Source: an uncultured Bacteroidales bacterium
GTDB lineage: Bacteria > Bacteroidota > Bacteroidia > Bacteroidales > Barnesiellaceae
Length of the DNA: 64,000 nucleotides
Reading direction: 5' to 3'
Assembly: GCA_949298955.1 (NCBI GenBank)
Contig: CASFYQ010000003.1
Span: 62,001 to 126,000, forward strand
In this document: positions 17,007-26,494 of the stretch, piece by piece
How positions within the stretch are numbered: position 1 is the stretch's first letter
Layout of the letters: every line of letters begins with the position of its first letter
Notes under the pieces: model-generated
The model's input: only the letters and a program-made list of their open reading frames with translations
Databases searched by the model: none
What the model was told of the DNA's origin: nothing
Program-made: the position numbers and the translations under genes

Positions 17007-17036
17007 ACTGCCCGGCTTGTGTCGGGCAGTTTTTTT
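17007..17036 (+). terminator. Terminator of the small barrel gene
   Basis: CTGCCCG/CGGGCAG stem with an 8-nt loop and seven T, 24 nt after the stop codon. Confidence 0.9.
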
Positions 17037-17160
17037 ATACTCTTTTTTGAAGAGAACCATTCCTTTTATTTTCGTGCTGATGCCATGAACATGAAAGGGG
17101 GGGATATAAAGTATGCCCGTGAATCTATGGAGAAAGAAGCCGGTTTGGTTTGTTGTTGAG

Positions 17161-17174
17161 CCGGTTGAAACCGG
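17161..17174. repeat. 14-bp perfect palindrome
   Basis: CCGGTTGAAACCGG reads the same on both strands except for the central two bases (GA). It lies in the gap between the barrel gene and valS. It may simply be part of the valS trailer. Confidence 0.4.
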
Positions 17175-17202
17175 TTATTCAAGGGTATTTGGATTTATAA
17201 AG

Positions 17203-17238
17203 AATCGCTCAACCGACTTTGTTATCAGTTGAGCGATT
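17203..17238 (-). terminator. Hairpin downstream of valS
   Basis: AATCGCTCAAC/GTTGAGCGATT, an 11-bp perfect stem with a 14-nt loop, 59 nt past the valS stop. The minus-strand T-tract is weak (CTTTAT), so it may be a terminator or an RNA-stability hairpin. Confidence 0.6.
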
Positions 17239-17296
17239 TCTTATTGTTTTGAGGTATTCTTTTCTGAATGCTTTTAGGTGAGCCTACCGTTCCCGC

Positions 17297-19921
17297 TTAT
17301 TTTTTGAGGGCGGCGATACTCTCTTCGAGCGATTTTATTTTCTCTTCGGCGTCGGCTTTTTTCTTGCGCTCCATGGCAACGACGGCTTCGGGAGCGTTTT
17401 GTACGAAGCGTTCGTTGTTCAATTTGCCCATGACGGTTTTGAGGAAGCCCTGTGCATAGGCCAATTCGCCTTCGAGTTTTTTCAACTCGGCTTCTACGTC
17501 GATGTTGTTGCCCATCGGTATGGCATATTCGGTGGCGTGTACACGGAACGAAGCGGCTGCCGGGTCTTTCTCGTCGATGGTCTCGATGGCTTCGAGGTTG
17601 GTCATCTTGGCGAGAACACAGTCGTTGGTGTGGTCGTGTGCCCCGATGATTTGCAGGGTGAGGGGTTCTTTGTTGGCAATGCCCTTTTGCAGTCGTACGG
17701 TGCGCACCCCGGCTACAATCTGTTTGGTGGTCTCGAAGCGGTCGATGAGAGCGTCGTCGACCGGGTGAGCTTCGGGAATATGGGCATACATGATGCTCTC
17801 GCCCTCTTTGCGCTCATAGAGGTGCTGCCACAGTTCTTCGGTGATGAAGGGCATGAAAGGGTGCAGCAGGCGCAGCAATGCGTCGAAATAGGAGAGCGTG
17901 GCGTCGTAGGTGGCACGGTCGATGGGCTGTTGATAGCCGGGTTTGATCATTTCGAGGTACCACGACGAGAACTCGTCCCAGAAGAGGCGGTAAACGGCCA
18001 TGAGCGCCTCGGAGAGGCGGTACTTGCCGAAGAGGTCTTTTACCTCGGCGAGGGTGCGGTTGAGCTGGGCGTCGAACCATTGGACGGCAATTTGTGCCGT
18101 TTGCGGCTGTTCGAGGTTGTCGTCGACGTTCCACCCCTTGACCAGACGGAAGGCATTCCAAATCTTGTTGTTGAAATTGCGTCCTTGCTCGCACAGGGCA
18201 TCGTCGTAGAGTATGTCGTTCCCGGCAGGAGCTGCCAGCATGAGTCCCATGCGCACGCCGTCGGCACCGTAGGTCTTGATTAGTTCGAGGGCGTCGGGCG
18301 AGTTGCCGAGCGACTTGGACATCTTTCGGCCTATTTTATCGCGTACGATTCCCGTGAAATAGACGTTTTTGAAAGGCATCTGCCCGGCATATTCATAACC
18401 GGCCATAATCATGCGGGCTACCCAGAAGAAGATGATGTCGGGACCCGTTACCAAATCGCTCGTGGGGTAGTAGTATTTCATCTCTTCGTTGCCGGGATTG
18501 TTGATGCCGTCGAAGAGCGAGATGGGCCACAGCCACGACGAGAACCAGGTGTCGAGGCAATCCTCATCTTGACGCAGGTCGGACAGTTGCAGCGAGGAGT
18601 CGCCGCTCTTCTCCCGGGCCAGCGACAAGGCCTCTTCGGGGGTTGCAGCCACTACGAATCCGCCTTGGGGCAGGTAGTAGGCCGGTATGCGGTGTCCCCA
18701 CCACAACTGGCGCGAGATACACCAGTCTTTGATGTTTTCCATCCAATGGCGGTAGGTGTTTTTGAACTTGTCGGGGTGGAACTTGATGTCGTTGTTCATC
18801 ACGGCTTCGAGGGCCGGAGCGGCGAGCTTGTCCATCTTGACGAACCACTGCATCGAGAGTTTGGGTTCGATGACTACGTTGGTACGCTCCGAGTAACCCA
18901 CCTTGTTGTCATAGTCCTCGATTTTTTCGAGCAGCCCGGCGGCTTGCAGGTCTTTGGCAATCTGTTTGCGCACGTCGAAGCGGTCCATGCCTATGTAGAG
19001 GCCGCCGGCCTCGCTGATGGTACCGTTGTCGTTGAAGATGTCGATGGAGGGCAGATTGTATTTCTCGCCCAGCATATAGTCGTTCACGTCGTGTGCAGGG
19101 GTTACTTTCAAACAGCCGGTACCGAACTCGATGTCGACATATTCGTCCATGATGATGGGTACGGCGCGGTTGACCAGCGGCACGATTACCTTTTTCCCTT
19201 TGAGGTAGGTGTAGCGCGGGTCGTTGGGGTTTACGCACACGGCCGTATCGCCCAAGATGGTTTCGGGGCGGGTCGTGGCCACGATGATGTATTTGTCTTC
19301 ACCTTCGATGTAGTAGCGCAGGTGGTAGAGTTTACTGTGCTCTTCCTTGTAGATTACCTCTTCGTCGGAGAGGGCGGTGAGGGCTTTGGGGTCCCAGTTT
19401 ACCATGCGTACACCGCGGTAGATGAGCCCTTTGTTATAGAGGTCGACAAATACTTTCAGCACGCTTTTGGAGCGGAGATCGTCCATAGTGAAAGCGGTGC
19501 GATCCCAGTCGCACGATGCACCCAGTTTCTGGAGCTGTTTCAAGATGATGCCGCCGTGTTCCTCTTTCCATTCCCAGGCATATTTGAGAAATTCCTCACG
19601 GGTGAGGTCGCTCTTCTTGATGCCCTGAGCGGCGAGTTTGTTCACCACTTTGGCCTCGGTGGCAATCGAGGCGTGGTCGGTGCCGGGTACCCAGCAGGCG
19701 TTCTTGCCTTCCATGCGGGCGCGGCGCACGAGGATATCTTGTATCGTATTGTTGAGCATATGCCCCATGTGCAGAATACCGGTGACGTTGGGGGGCGGAA
19801 TGACTACGGTATAGGGTTTGCGACCGTCGGGCTTCGATTTGAAGAGCCCGTTTTTCAACCAATAGGCATACCATTTTTCCTCTACGTCGGCGGGATTGTA
19901 CTTTGTGGCCAGTTCGTTCAT
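17297..19921 (-). CDS. valS: Valine--tRNA ligase
   Basis: Charges tRNA-Val in the cytoplasm and edits mischarged Thr. 874 residues, normal for ValS. The class I signature [13 protein letters not shown] (HMGH at 51-54), the ValS-typical [13 protein letters not shown], the editing CP1 domain with [16 protein letters not shown], the catalytic KMSKS ([16 protein letters not shown]) and a C-terminal coiled coil (about 805-874) are all visible. The C-terminal coiled coil and the TGTDHAxI context separate it from IleS and LeuS. A TACTTTTG box at 19999-19992 lies 71 nt upstream. Confidence 0.97.
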   Translation of the reverse strand: MNELATKYNPADVEEKWYAYWLKNGLFKSKPDGRKPYTVVIPPPNVTGILHMGHMLNNTIQDILVRRARMEGKNACWVPGTDHASIATEAKVVNKLAAQGIKKSDLTREEFLKYAWEWKEEHGGIILKQLQKLGASCDWDRTAFTMDDLRSKSVLKVFVDLYNKGLIYRGVRMVNWDPKALTALSDEEVIYKEEHSKLYHLRYYIEGEDKYIIVATTRPETILGDTAVCVNPNDPRYTYLKGKKVIVPLVNRAVPIIMDEYVDIEFGTGCLKVTPAHDVNDYMLGEKYNLPSIDIFNDNGTISEAGGLYIGMDRFDVRKQIAKDLQAAGLLEKIEDYDNKVGYSERTNVVIEPKLSMQWFVKMDKLAAPALEAVMNNDIKFHPDKFKNTYRHWMENIKDWCISRQLWWGHRIPAYYLPQGGFVVAATPEEALSLAREKSGDSSLQLSDLRQDEDCLDTWFSSWLWPISLFDGINNPGNEEMKYYYPTSDLVTGPDIIFFWVARMIMAGYEYAGQMPFKNVYFTGIVRDKIGRKMSKSLGNSPDALELIKTYGADGVRMGLMLAAPAGNDILYDDALCEQGRNFNNKIWNAFRLVKGWNVDDNLEQPQTAQIAVQWFDAQLNRTLAEVKDLFGKYRLSEALMAVYRLFWDEFSSWYLEMIKPGYQQPIDRATYDATLSYFDALLRLLHPFMPFITEELWQHLYERKEGESIMYAHIPEAHPVDDALIDRFETTKQIVAGVRTVRLQKGIANKEPLTLQIIGAHDHTNDCVLAKMTNLEAIETIDEKDPAAASFRVHATEYAIPMGNNIDVEAELKKLEGELAYAQGFLKTVMGKLNNERFVQNAPEAVVAMERKKKADAEEKIKSLEESIAALKK

Positions 19922-20051
19922 AAGCGATTCTTTCAGAGATTCTTGTTTTTATGGGGCACAAGGGCACCGGCCTCTTGCACCAAGTCGGGTGCAAAAGTAT
20001 AAAATATTTTCCGAAAAAGAGATTTCTTTGTCTCCAAAGTAGCACCCTCGG

Positions 20052-21236
20052 CTATCGGTTCAGATGGTTCACGGCCTCTTCGAGTTGTTCGAGTGCTTTT
20101 TGTAATACGGCTCGTGGCGAACCTACGTTGAGGCGCATGTGCCCTTTGCCTTCGGGTCCGAACATCTCGCCGTCGTTGAGGGCGAGGCGAGCCTTGTCGA
20201 CAAAGAGGTCGATGAGGGCGTCGTGGTCGAGACCCAGGCGGGTGCAGTCGAGCCATACGATAAACGAGGCTTGCGGGCGTATCGCTTTGATGGCCGGGAT
20301 ATGCTCCTGCAAGAATTTTTCGACGAAGAGAATGTTTTGTTCTACATAGGCCAGCATCTGCTCGCGCCAGTCGCGGCAATGGTTATAGGCGGCTTCTGTG
20401 GCGATGGTCGCCATGAAAGTGGGTTCGTTCAACTCGTTGGCGGTGAGCCAATCGAAGAACCTCTTGCGAATCGTCTCGTTGGGCACGATGGCATACGAGC
20501 TCACCAGCCCGGCGATGTTGAAGGTCTTGGAGGGTGCTCCGAACGAGATGCTGTTTTGGGCGGCTGTTTCGGATACCGATGCAAAAGGGTGATGGCAGGC
20601 TCCGAAGAGCGGCATGTCGGCGTGTATTTCGTCGGCGATGATGAGTATCTGGTGGCGGGCACAGATTTCGGCCACCCGTTGCAGGGTTTCGAGCGGCCAT
20701 ACCACACCGCCCGGGTTGTGGGGATTGCAGAGAATCAACAGTTTGCATTGCGGGTCGATAATCGATTCGAGGTGCTCGAAATCCATTTCATAGTGGCTGC
20801 CGTTCCATTTGAGGGGGTTGTGCACCACCTGCCGTCCGTTGCTTTCGGGCACAGCCATGAATGGGGTGTAGACGGGAGTCTGTATGATGATTTTATCGCC
20901 GGGATTGCTGAACACGTTCACGGCAAGTCCTATGCCTTTGACGATACCCGGAATATAGGTAATCCATTCGCGCTTTACCTCCCAGCCGTGCAGGTATTTG
21001 ATCCAGTCGACAATCGATTGCCAGTAGCTGGCTGGAGCTTCGGCATAACCGTAAACCGGGTGTTGCAGGCGTCGCACAAGGGCTTCGGTAATCGGGGGAG
21101 CTACGGCAAAATCCATATCGGCAATCCACAAGGGAATGAGGTCTTCGCGACCGTATCGCTCGCCCAGCACGTCGGTTTTCATGGCACCGGTGTGATGGCG
21201 GTCGATAATTGTGTCAAAGTCATATTGAATGGACAT
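20052..21236 (-). CDS. patB: PatB/MalY-type PLP-dependent cystathionine beta-lyase (C-S lyase)
   Basis: Fold-type I PLP enzyme expected to cleave cystathionine or related C-S substrates to pyruvate, ammonia and a thiol. 394 residues from the ATG at 21236; the open frame continues upstream, but those residues are the porin tail read in another frame. Visible motifs: PLWIADMDF (35-43), NPHNPGG (171-177), ADEIHADM (201-208), and the PLP lysine in GAPSKTFN (K237). The WIADMDF segment is characteristic of the PatB/MalY group rather than ordinary aminotransferases. It follows the porin gene by 29 nt on the same strand, so it is probably in one operon. Confidence 0.9.
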   Translation of the reverse strand: MSIQYDFDTIIDRHHTGAMKTDVLGERYGREDLIPLWIADMDFAVAPPITEALVRRLQHPVYGYAEAPASYWQSIVDWIKYLHGWEVKREWITYIPGIVKGIGLAVNVFSNPGDKIIIQTPVYTPFMAVPESNGRQVVHNPLKWNGSHYEMDFEHLESIIDPQCKLLILCNPHNPGGVVWPLETLQRVAEICARHQILIIADEIHADMPLFGACHHPFASVSETAAQNSISFGAPSKTFNIAGLVSSYAIVPNETIRKRFFDWLTANELNEPTFMATIATEAAYNHCRDWREQMLAYVEQNILFVEKFLQEHIPAIKAIRPQASFIVWLDCTRLGLDHDALIDLFVDKARLALNDGEMFGPEGKGHMRLNVGSPRAVLQKALEQLEEAVNHLNR

Positions 21237-21265
21237 GTTGATATATTGTTTAGGATTAGGTTCTG

Positions 21266-22543
21266 TCAAAATCCGAGTTCTATCTGGAACCGCAACTGCC
21301 AGCGGCTGTAATCCGAGGCGGTGAACTCGTCCTTGTAGTTGTAGGAGAGGTCGGCCTGTACTTTGAGCCGGTGGTCGATGAGGTATTTGGTTACGCCCAG
21401 GGTCGACTGGTTGTAACAGCGGTAATTGGTGTAGGGCTGTACCTCTTTGTCGGGCTTGATGGTCGAGTTGCGCAGAGCTATTTCCCAGTTGGAGGGGAAC
21501 AGGTAGCTGGCCTGCACGTTGAGACCCATGCCGGTGAGGATATATTGCTCGACGGTTTCGCCCGATTTGATGAGGGGCGATGAGGTGCATGTGCGTCCCA
21601 TGAAATCGGTATAGAAGGCAAAGCCTCGGTATTTGAAGATGAAATCGACGAAATAGGACGAGAGGTTGCGTGCCTGGTCGAAGCGGAGCAGGTCGCCGTT
21701 GGAACCTTGGGCTCGCAAGGCCCGGTCGTTGTAGCTGTATGCTCCGGCCAGGAGTATCTTGGGCGTCTGCTCGCGTTCATAGTCGCCCTCCATGGCATCG
21801 CCTTTGCCGGTAAAGCGGCCCAGGGGGAAGAACTCTATGCGGCCCGTATAGGCGAGTCCGCTGCCCTTGTTGTTGCCCCAGTTGCGCCCTTCGCCCGTAG
21901 TAATCGAGGCTTTGGCTGCCAAATCGAATGATCCGAACAGGTGCTGGTTGTACTCGCCGAAGACACCGAAATCACGGTCGAGGTTGAACTCGGAGTTGAC
22001 AATCGATCGGTCTACAAACTGCAAGGCACTCGATGAGTTGATTCGGGCCCGGTTGGCACGTATCTTGGTTTGTCCGAAACCGATGTTCCATGTCGCATTG
22101 GGCACATAGTAAATCATGGCGTCGCGCACGATGTTGCTGTTGCCGTTGGGCAGGGTTTTCGTGTCGGATGGCGAGAATCCCAGTTGTACGAGATAAGTGA
22201 GCTTGGGAGTATAGATGTATCCGTCGAATCGCAGACGCAACCGTTTCACGCGCGCGTCGAGTTCCTGAGCTTCGAATTTTTCGTTGAAATCGACGTCGAC
22301 CATGTTTTGCATTCGTATCCGCATGGTGAGCTTGTAGCTTTTGTTTTTGGGCTGGAACGAGATACCGTTGCCGACCTCGATGTCGGGCATGTGCATGCGT
22401 ATCAGTCTCAGCTCGTCGGAGTAGTCGGTATCGGGGAGAGTGATATTGAGCGAGTCGTTTTTGAAAGCCGGAGTTTTGGCGGCCGCCGACCACGAAAGAA
22501 GCATGAAAACCAATACCGATAAAAAGAATTTTCGATGAGTCAT
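21266..22543 (-). CDS. Phosphate-selective porin O/P family protein
   Basis: 425 residues with a Sec signal peptide (MTHRKFFLSVLVFMLLSWSAAA). A 16-strand porin-type sequence follows, with the OprO/OprP family's RRLRLRFDG-like segment (VKRLRLRFDGYIYTPKLTYLVQLGFSPSD, about 100-128), GFGQTKIRANRARINSS and a C-terminal LRFQIELGF. Members form trimeric outer-membrane channels. The substrate in Bacteroidales is not established, and the phosphate label comes from Pseudomonas. It has a good promoter and lies upstream of patB. Confidence 0.87.
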   Translation of the reverse strand: MTHRKFFLSVLVFMLLSWSAAAKTPAFKNDSLNITLPDTDYSDELRLIRMHMPDIEVGNGISFQPKNKSYKLTMRIRMQNMVDVDFNEKFEAQELDARVKRLRLRFDGYIYTPKLTYLVQLGFSPSDTKTLPNGNSNIVRDAMIYYVPNATWNIGFGQTKIRANRARINSSSALQFVDRSIVNSEFNLDRDFGVFGEYNQHLFGSFDLAAKASITTGEGRNWGNNKGSGLAYTGRIEFFPLGRFTGKGDAMEGDYEREQTPKILLAGAYSYNDRALRAQGSNGDLLRFDQARNLSSYFVDFIFKYRGFAFYTDFMGRTCTSSPLIKSGETVEQYILTGMGLNVQASYLFPSNWEIALRNSTIKPDKEVQPYTNYRCYNQSTLGVTKYLIDHRLKVQADLSYNYKDEFTASDYSRWQLRFQIELGF

Positions 22544-22581
22544 AATGTTTTGAATTTTTTCATGAGTAAATTTTCATGCAG

Positions 22582-22610
22582 CAAAAATAGGCTTCAATTT
22601 TGAAATCAAT
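22582..22610 (-). promoter_or_regulatory. Promoter of the porin-patB operon
   Basis: On the minus strand, ATTG (22610-22607) and an exact TATTTTTG (22589-22582) are 17 nt apart, 38 nt before the ATG. Confidence 0.6.
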
Positions 22611-22811
22611 TTGAAATACAGACTCTTTTTGGCGAGAGTGGTATAAACTGGCCTGTTGGGGATAATGGAAGGCTGCTGCCTTGGCTACCCGATTGGCTGT
22701 GTCTCCCGAATTTTTTCTCTCGGTTTTTCGATGTCTGCCGTTATTGGGCCCAAAAATACAACCTGCGCGGCAATATTCCAAGACGACATCGTTAATTTTA
22801 GAAGCCTGCCG

Positions 22812-22853
22812 ATAAAGAAAAAGCCTGTGTCGCAGGAGGTGACACAGGCTTTT
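22812..22853 (-). terminator. Terminator of tRNA-Ser
   Basis: AAAAGCCTGTGTC/GACACAGGCTTTT, a 13-bp perfect stem with a 9-nt loop, followed on the minus strand by TTTTTCTTTAT. Between this and the porin promoter (22611-22811) nothing is recognised. Confidence 0.9.
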
Positions 22854-22865
22854 GTGATGCGCTTG

Positions 22866-22952
22866 CGGAAGGAGGGGGATTCGAACCCCCGGTACCCATT
22901 CGAGTACGTCAGTTTAGCAAACTGGTGGTTTCAGCCACTCACCCATCCTTCC
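22866..22952 (-). tRNA. tRNA-Ser (anticodon GCT)
   Basis: 87 nt. Acceptor GGAAGGA/TCCTTCC, D arm with GGT-GAGTGGCTGAA-ACC, and anticodon loop TTGCTAA giving anticodon GCT. A long class II variable arm contains paired GGTACC/GTAC-like segments. The T arm is GGGGG-TTCGAAT-CCCCC and the discriminator is G, as required for Ser. CCA is not encoded. Confidence 0.95.
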
Positions 22953-22995
22953 AAAGATGGAGTCGTTGTTGAACAACGTTTTTCCAAACGCAGCG

Positions 22996-23026
22996 CAAAG
23001 ATAAGCCGAATATTTGAATCCGCAAA
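22996..23026 (-). promoter_or_regulatory. Promoter of tRNA-Ser
   Basis: TTTG (23026-23023) and an exact TATCTTTG (23003-22996) on the minus strand are separated by 19 nt, 43 nt upstream of the mature tRNA. Confidence 0.85.
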
Positions 23027-23110
23027 TTTTTTCGCACTATTTTATTTCGTGAATATTCGCTATTTTTGTCGTCCCGATATAAAATGTTCATGTAGTATTA
23101 CCGATTGTTT

Positions 23111-24157
23111 ATGACAAATGTAAAGAAAAAGAGAAGGATAGGAATATTGCTTGGGTCATTGGCGGCTGTGGTGTTTGTGGTGGCATGTGTTGCCTTGTGG
23201 GTGGCCAAAGGTTATCTTTACGACCCTGTCGTGAGTAACCGTTCGATGGTGTATGTGCACCGGCAGTGGAGTGCGGCACAGCTCGACAGCGCCTTGTGTG
23301 AGGCTTTGGGCGATGAGCATTCGGTGGCTCGGGTAGAGCGTATGCTCTCGGTTTATGAGTTCGATGCGGCCAATCGTGAGGGGGCTTATCGACTGGAGCC
23401 CGGTATGAGTGCCTGGAAGGTGGCTTTGAAACTGTCGCGTGGCAGTCAGAGTCCCGTGCGTGTGACTTTTAATAATGTGCGCACTCTCGACCAGTTGGCC
23501 GCTCGCCTGGACGAACAACTCTGTTTCTCGAAGGAGGATTTGCTCGCCTTGTTGCGGAGCGATAGCGTGTGTGCCGCGCTGGGATTCTCACCGGTCACGC
23601 TGCCGGCCCTTTTTCTGCCCGATACCTATGAGTTTTATTGGACGGTGACTCCCGAGGCTTTTCTGCAAAAATTGAGCAAGGAGTATGCCCGGTATTGGAA
23701 GGGTAGGCGCGAGCAACAGGCCAAGGCTTTGGGACTGACTCCGATCGAGGTGGCTACGTTGGCCTCGATTGTGGAGGAGGAGACCAACAAGCCCGACGAG
23801 ATGGGCATTGTGGCCGGTCTCTATATGAACCGGTTGCGTAGAGGTATGCCCTTGCAGGCCGACCCTACGGTGAAATTTGCCTGGGGAGATTTTTCGTTGA
23901 AACGTATTCTTAACAAACACTTGACCATCGACTCGCCCTACAACACCTATCGAGTGACGGGACTCCCCCCCGGCCCGATACGTATCGCCTCGAAGCAAGC
24001 TGTCGATGCTGTGTTGAATCACAAGCCCAATCCCTATCTTTATATGTGTGCACGGGAGGATTTCTCGGGCTATCACAATTTTGCCACGAGTTTGGCCGAG
24101 CACCAGCGCAATGCCGTGCGTTACCAACGTGAGTTGAATCGCCGGGGCATACGTTGA
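23111..24157 (+). CDS. mltG: Endolytic transglycosylase MltG
   Basis: Inner-membrane lytic transglycosylase that cuts nascent glycan strands and helps terminate peptidoglycan polymerisation. 348 residues with one N-terminal membrane helix (about 10-33) and a periplasmic YceG domain. The catalytic-Glu segment ASIVEEETNKPDEM (about 218-231), the following VYxNRL-like VAGLYMNRLRRGMPLQADPTVKFAWG, and SPYNTYRVTGLPPGPI are family hallmarks. The ATG at 23111 is preferred to an upstream TTG at 23105. It lies between the tRNA-Ser promoter and a hairpin shared with the convergent dnaB side. Confidence 0.93.
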   Translation: MTNVKKKRRIGILLGSLAAVVFVVACVALWVAKGYLYDPVVSNRSMVYVHRQWSAAQLDSALCEALGDEHSVARVERMLSVYEFDAANREGAYRLEPGMSAWKVALKLSRGSQSPVRVTFNNVRTLDQLAARLDEQLCFSKEDLLALLRSDSVCAALGFSPVTLPALFLPDTYEFYWTVTPEAFLQKLSKEYARYWKGRREQQAKALGLTPIEVATLASIVEEETNKPDEMGIVAGLYMNRLRRGMPLQADPTVKFAWGDFSLKRILNKHLTIDSPYNTYRVTGLPPGPIRIASKQAVDAVLNHKPNPYLYMCAREDFSGYHNFATSLAEHQRNAVRYQRELNRRGIR

Positions 24158-24224
24158 TTTTCTCCGGGCGAGGAGTCGCCGGCCTGTCTTCCACAGACGG
24201 GAAAAGAAATTGGTTTAAAATAGC

Positions 24225-24250
24225 AAAGCCTCGTCTCACGACGGGGCTTT
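24225..24250. terminator. Probable shared terminator hairpin after mltG
   Basis: AAAGCCTCGT/ACGGGGCTTT stem (G-U and A-T ends) with a 6-nt loop, placed between convergent genes. Its ends are A- and T-rich, so it could work on both strands. Confidence 0.55.
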
Positions 24251-24363
24251 ACTACTTGAAATATATCAAAAACAAGAAAGAGGATAATGTTTATTACAGA
24301 GATAAACAAAGGATAATATAATACCAATGAAACACACAAAAAACAAGAATATTATCGTATAAA

Positions 24364-24672
24364 TCAAACTCTTTTGAAATCGGTTCCTCGCTTTTCTCTC
24401 CCGGGAGCGACGCTTCGCTCTCTTCGGGTGAGGGGCGCTGTGGGGGCCGTTTTCGATAATAAAACAAAGCCGGTGGCAGAAAGGTTTCGTAATGTGTCGG
24501 ATTTAACCTGTATTAACTTTCTTGCGGTTTCTTCTGCGGGATAGTCGACAGCCGCGTTGGGGTCGTCGTCGATTCCAATAGCCAGTGTGAGCCAATACAA
24601 TAGCAGGACAATCGCCAGGACTATGCCTGTGACTGTCCGGATTTTTTGTCGTTTTTGCCGTCTGTTTTCCAT
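24364..24672 (-). CDS. Small single-pass membrane protein, unrecognised
   Basis: 102 residues. A basic N-terminus (MENRRQKRQKIR) precedes one clear hydrophobic helix (about 13-34, TVTGIVLAIVLLLYWLTLAIGI), then an acidic turn, then a basic Arg-rich C-terminus (LTRRERSVAPGREKRG). That C-terminus reads like low-complexity trailer sequence, and the real protein may be shorter in conserved content. It starts 63 nt after the dnaB stop on the same strand and may share its transcript. I recognise no family. Topology suggests N-in with a periplasmic tail. Confidence 0.5.
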   Translation of the reverse strand: MENRRQKRQKIRTVTGIVLAIVLLLYWLTLAIGIDDDPNAAVDYPAEETARKLIQVKSDTLRNLSATGFVLLSKTAPTAPLTRRERSVAPGREKRGTDFKRV

Positions 24673-24735
24673 ACGTCGGTGTTACTCGGTTTGTTCAAGT
24701 AGAGTAACATCGACGGGCCGAATAAAGTTTGGCGC

Positions 24736-26304
24736 TTAGAAAGGTAATTTTTCTTCGCCGTTGGCAGGATTCAGGAAATCGGTATTCCCGGGCATGGGAG
24801 CCGCACCCGTGGCAGGGGCGCCTCCGGCAGAAGCCGTGTTGAATTTCGAGGAGACCGGGGCGCTGAAATCCGAGAGCCGGGTATCCTCGTCGTAGTTCTG
24901 GAACCGGGCCAGGTAGGAAACGAATTTGAGGTTGACGGTATCGGTGGCACCGCTACGGTGCTTGGCGATGATAAACTCGGCCAGCCCCTCGATGCTGTTC
25001 CCGTTGGCATCTTCCTTGGAGCGGGTGTAATACTCGGGACGGTGGATAAAGCATACCATATCGGCATCCTGTTCGATGGCTCCCGACTCGCGCAGGTCGG
25101 AGAGCTGGGGGCGCTTGGCCTCTTTGCTGTCCTTGTCGTTGCCGCGCGATTCTACGCTACGATTCAACTGCGACAGGGCGATGATGGGTATCTGCAACTC
25201 TTTGGCCAGTTGTTTGAGCGATCGCGATATGGTACTTACCTCCTGTTCGCGGCTACCGAACGACATGCCGCTGGCGTTCATCAGCTGCAAGTAGTCGATG
25301 ATGATGATTTTGATGCCGTGTTCGCGCACCAGTCGGCGGGCTTTCGTACGCAATTCGAATACCGAGAGGCTGGGGGTATCGTCGATGTAGATGGGGGCGT
25401 TTTGCACAATTTCAATGCGCGACATGAGGCGTTCCCACTCGATGGGAGTCAGCTGCCCGCTTTTGATTTTGTCGCCTGGAATCTCGCAGGTGTTGATGAT
25501 GAGACGGTTTACAAGTTGCACATTCGACATCTCGAGCGAGAAGATGGCCACCGGGGTGTTGTAGTTGACAGCCATATTCTTGGCCATGGAGAGAACGAAT
25601 GCGGTTTTACCCATGGCCGGGCGGGCGGCGATGATGATGAGGTCGGAGTTTTGCCAGCCCGAGGTGATTTTGTCGATACCGTGAAATCCTGTTTGCAGAC
25701 CGCTCAAACCGTCGCTTCGGTTGGCTGCAATCTGTATCAATTTGATGGCTTCGCTCACGATGGGCGCAATTTGCACGACATCTTTTTTGAGGTTGCGCTG
25801 GGAGATTTCGAAGAGTTTTCCTTCGGCCTCCTGCATGAGGTCGTCCACATCGTTGGTTTCGTCGAATGCCTTGTTGAGAATTTCGCTTGAAAACTCGATG
25901 AGTTCGCGGGCCAGGTATTTTTGAGCCACGATGCGGGCATGATACTCGATGTGAGCCGCCGAGGCCACACGTCCGGTCAGCTCCGATATGCGCAGGGCGC
26001 CGCCCACCTCGTCGAGCTTGCCGTCGAGGCGCAGCTGTTCGGTCACGGTGAGCATGTCGATGGGGCGCTGCTGGGCACCCAGCCGGGAGATGGCACTGTA
26101 TATCGTTTGGTTGTTAGGCTCGTAGAAACACTCGGGCTTCAAGATGTCGCACACGGTGGTGTAGGCATCTTTCTCGAGCATGAGGGCGCCTAATACGGCC
26201 TCTTCGAGCTCTTTGTCCTGAGGTTGCAGTTTGCCCTGCTCCGAGACTTTCGGGGCATAGGTTCTTTTCTGGCGTGGAGTATAATTTCTTCGAGTTTCCA
26301 TCAT
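24736..26304 (-). CDS. dnaB: Replicative DNA helicase DnaB
   Basis: Hexameric 5'-3' helicase that opens the replication fork. 522 residues: a basic leader, the N-terminal DnaB domain (PQDKELEEAVLGALML, about 28-43), a linker, and a RecA-like core with Walker A ARPAMGKTAF (about 218-227). The core also contains the FSLEMSNVQLVNR segment, Walker B IIIIDYLQLM and the AKHRSGATDTVNLKF motif. The tail is Ala/Pro/Gly-rich. There are two adjacent ATGs; the first is given. No intein is present. A large inverted repeat overlaps the probable promoter. Confidence 0.97.
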   Translation of the reverse strand: MMETRRNYTPRQKRTYAPKVSEQGKLQPQDKELEEAVLGALMLEKDAYTTVCDILKPECFYEPNNQTIYSAISRLGAQQRPIDMLTVTEQLRLDGKLDEVGGALRISELTGRVASAAHIEYHARIVAQKYLARELIEFSSEILNKAFDETNDVDDLMQEAEGKLFEISQRNLKKDVVQIAPIVSEAIKLIQIAANRSDGLSGLQTGFHGIDKITSGWQNSDLIIIAARPAMGKTAFVLSMAKNMAVNYNTPVAIFSLEMSNVQLVNRLIINTCEIPGDKIKSGQLTPIEWERLMSRIEIVQNAPIYIDDTPSLSVFELRTKARRLVREHGIKIIIIDYLQLMNASGMSFGSREQEVSTISRSLKQLAKELQIPIIALSQLNRSVESRGNDKDSKEAKRPQLSDLRESGAIEQDADMVCFIHRPEYYTRSKEDANGNSIEGLAEFIIAKHRSGATDTVNLKFVSYLARFQNYDEDTRLSDFSAPVSSKFNTASAGGAPATGAAPMPGNTDFLNPANGEEKLPF

Positions 26305-26321
26305 TGCTTTTTTGAGGATTA

Positions 26322-26355
26322 CAAAAGTAGTGAAAGGTTCGGCATAAAGTTCAAA
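26322..26355 (-). promoter_or_regulatory. Probable dnaB promoter inside an inverted repeat
   Basis: On the minus strand, TTTG (26355-26352) and TACTTTTG (26329-26322) are 22 nt apart, 17 nt before the ATG. A second -7-like box, TACCTTTG, lies at 26406-26399. Confidence 0.5.
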
Positions 26356-26377
26356 TAAATCTGACTTTATGCCGAAC
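26337..26377. repeat. 14-bp perfect inverted repeat upstream of dnaB
   Basis: GTTCGGCATAAAGT (26337-26350) and ACTTTATGCCGAAC (26364-26377) have a 13-nt A/T-rich spacer. No T-run follows on either strand. It lies over the probable dnaB promoter, consistent with an operator or an RNA hairpin at the 5' end. Confidence 0.8.
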
Positions 26378-26494
26378 TACATTCTGTTTTGCGTGATGCA
26401 AAGGTAGGCAATCTTTGTTCGTCGGGGAGTAGTGTGGACGAAATCTTATCAATAAGTTTTTAACAACCTGTGTCAATAACCGTAGCCTCACGCT

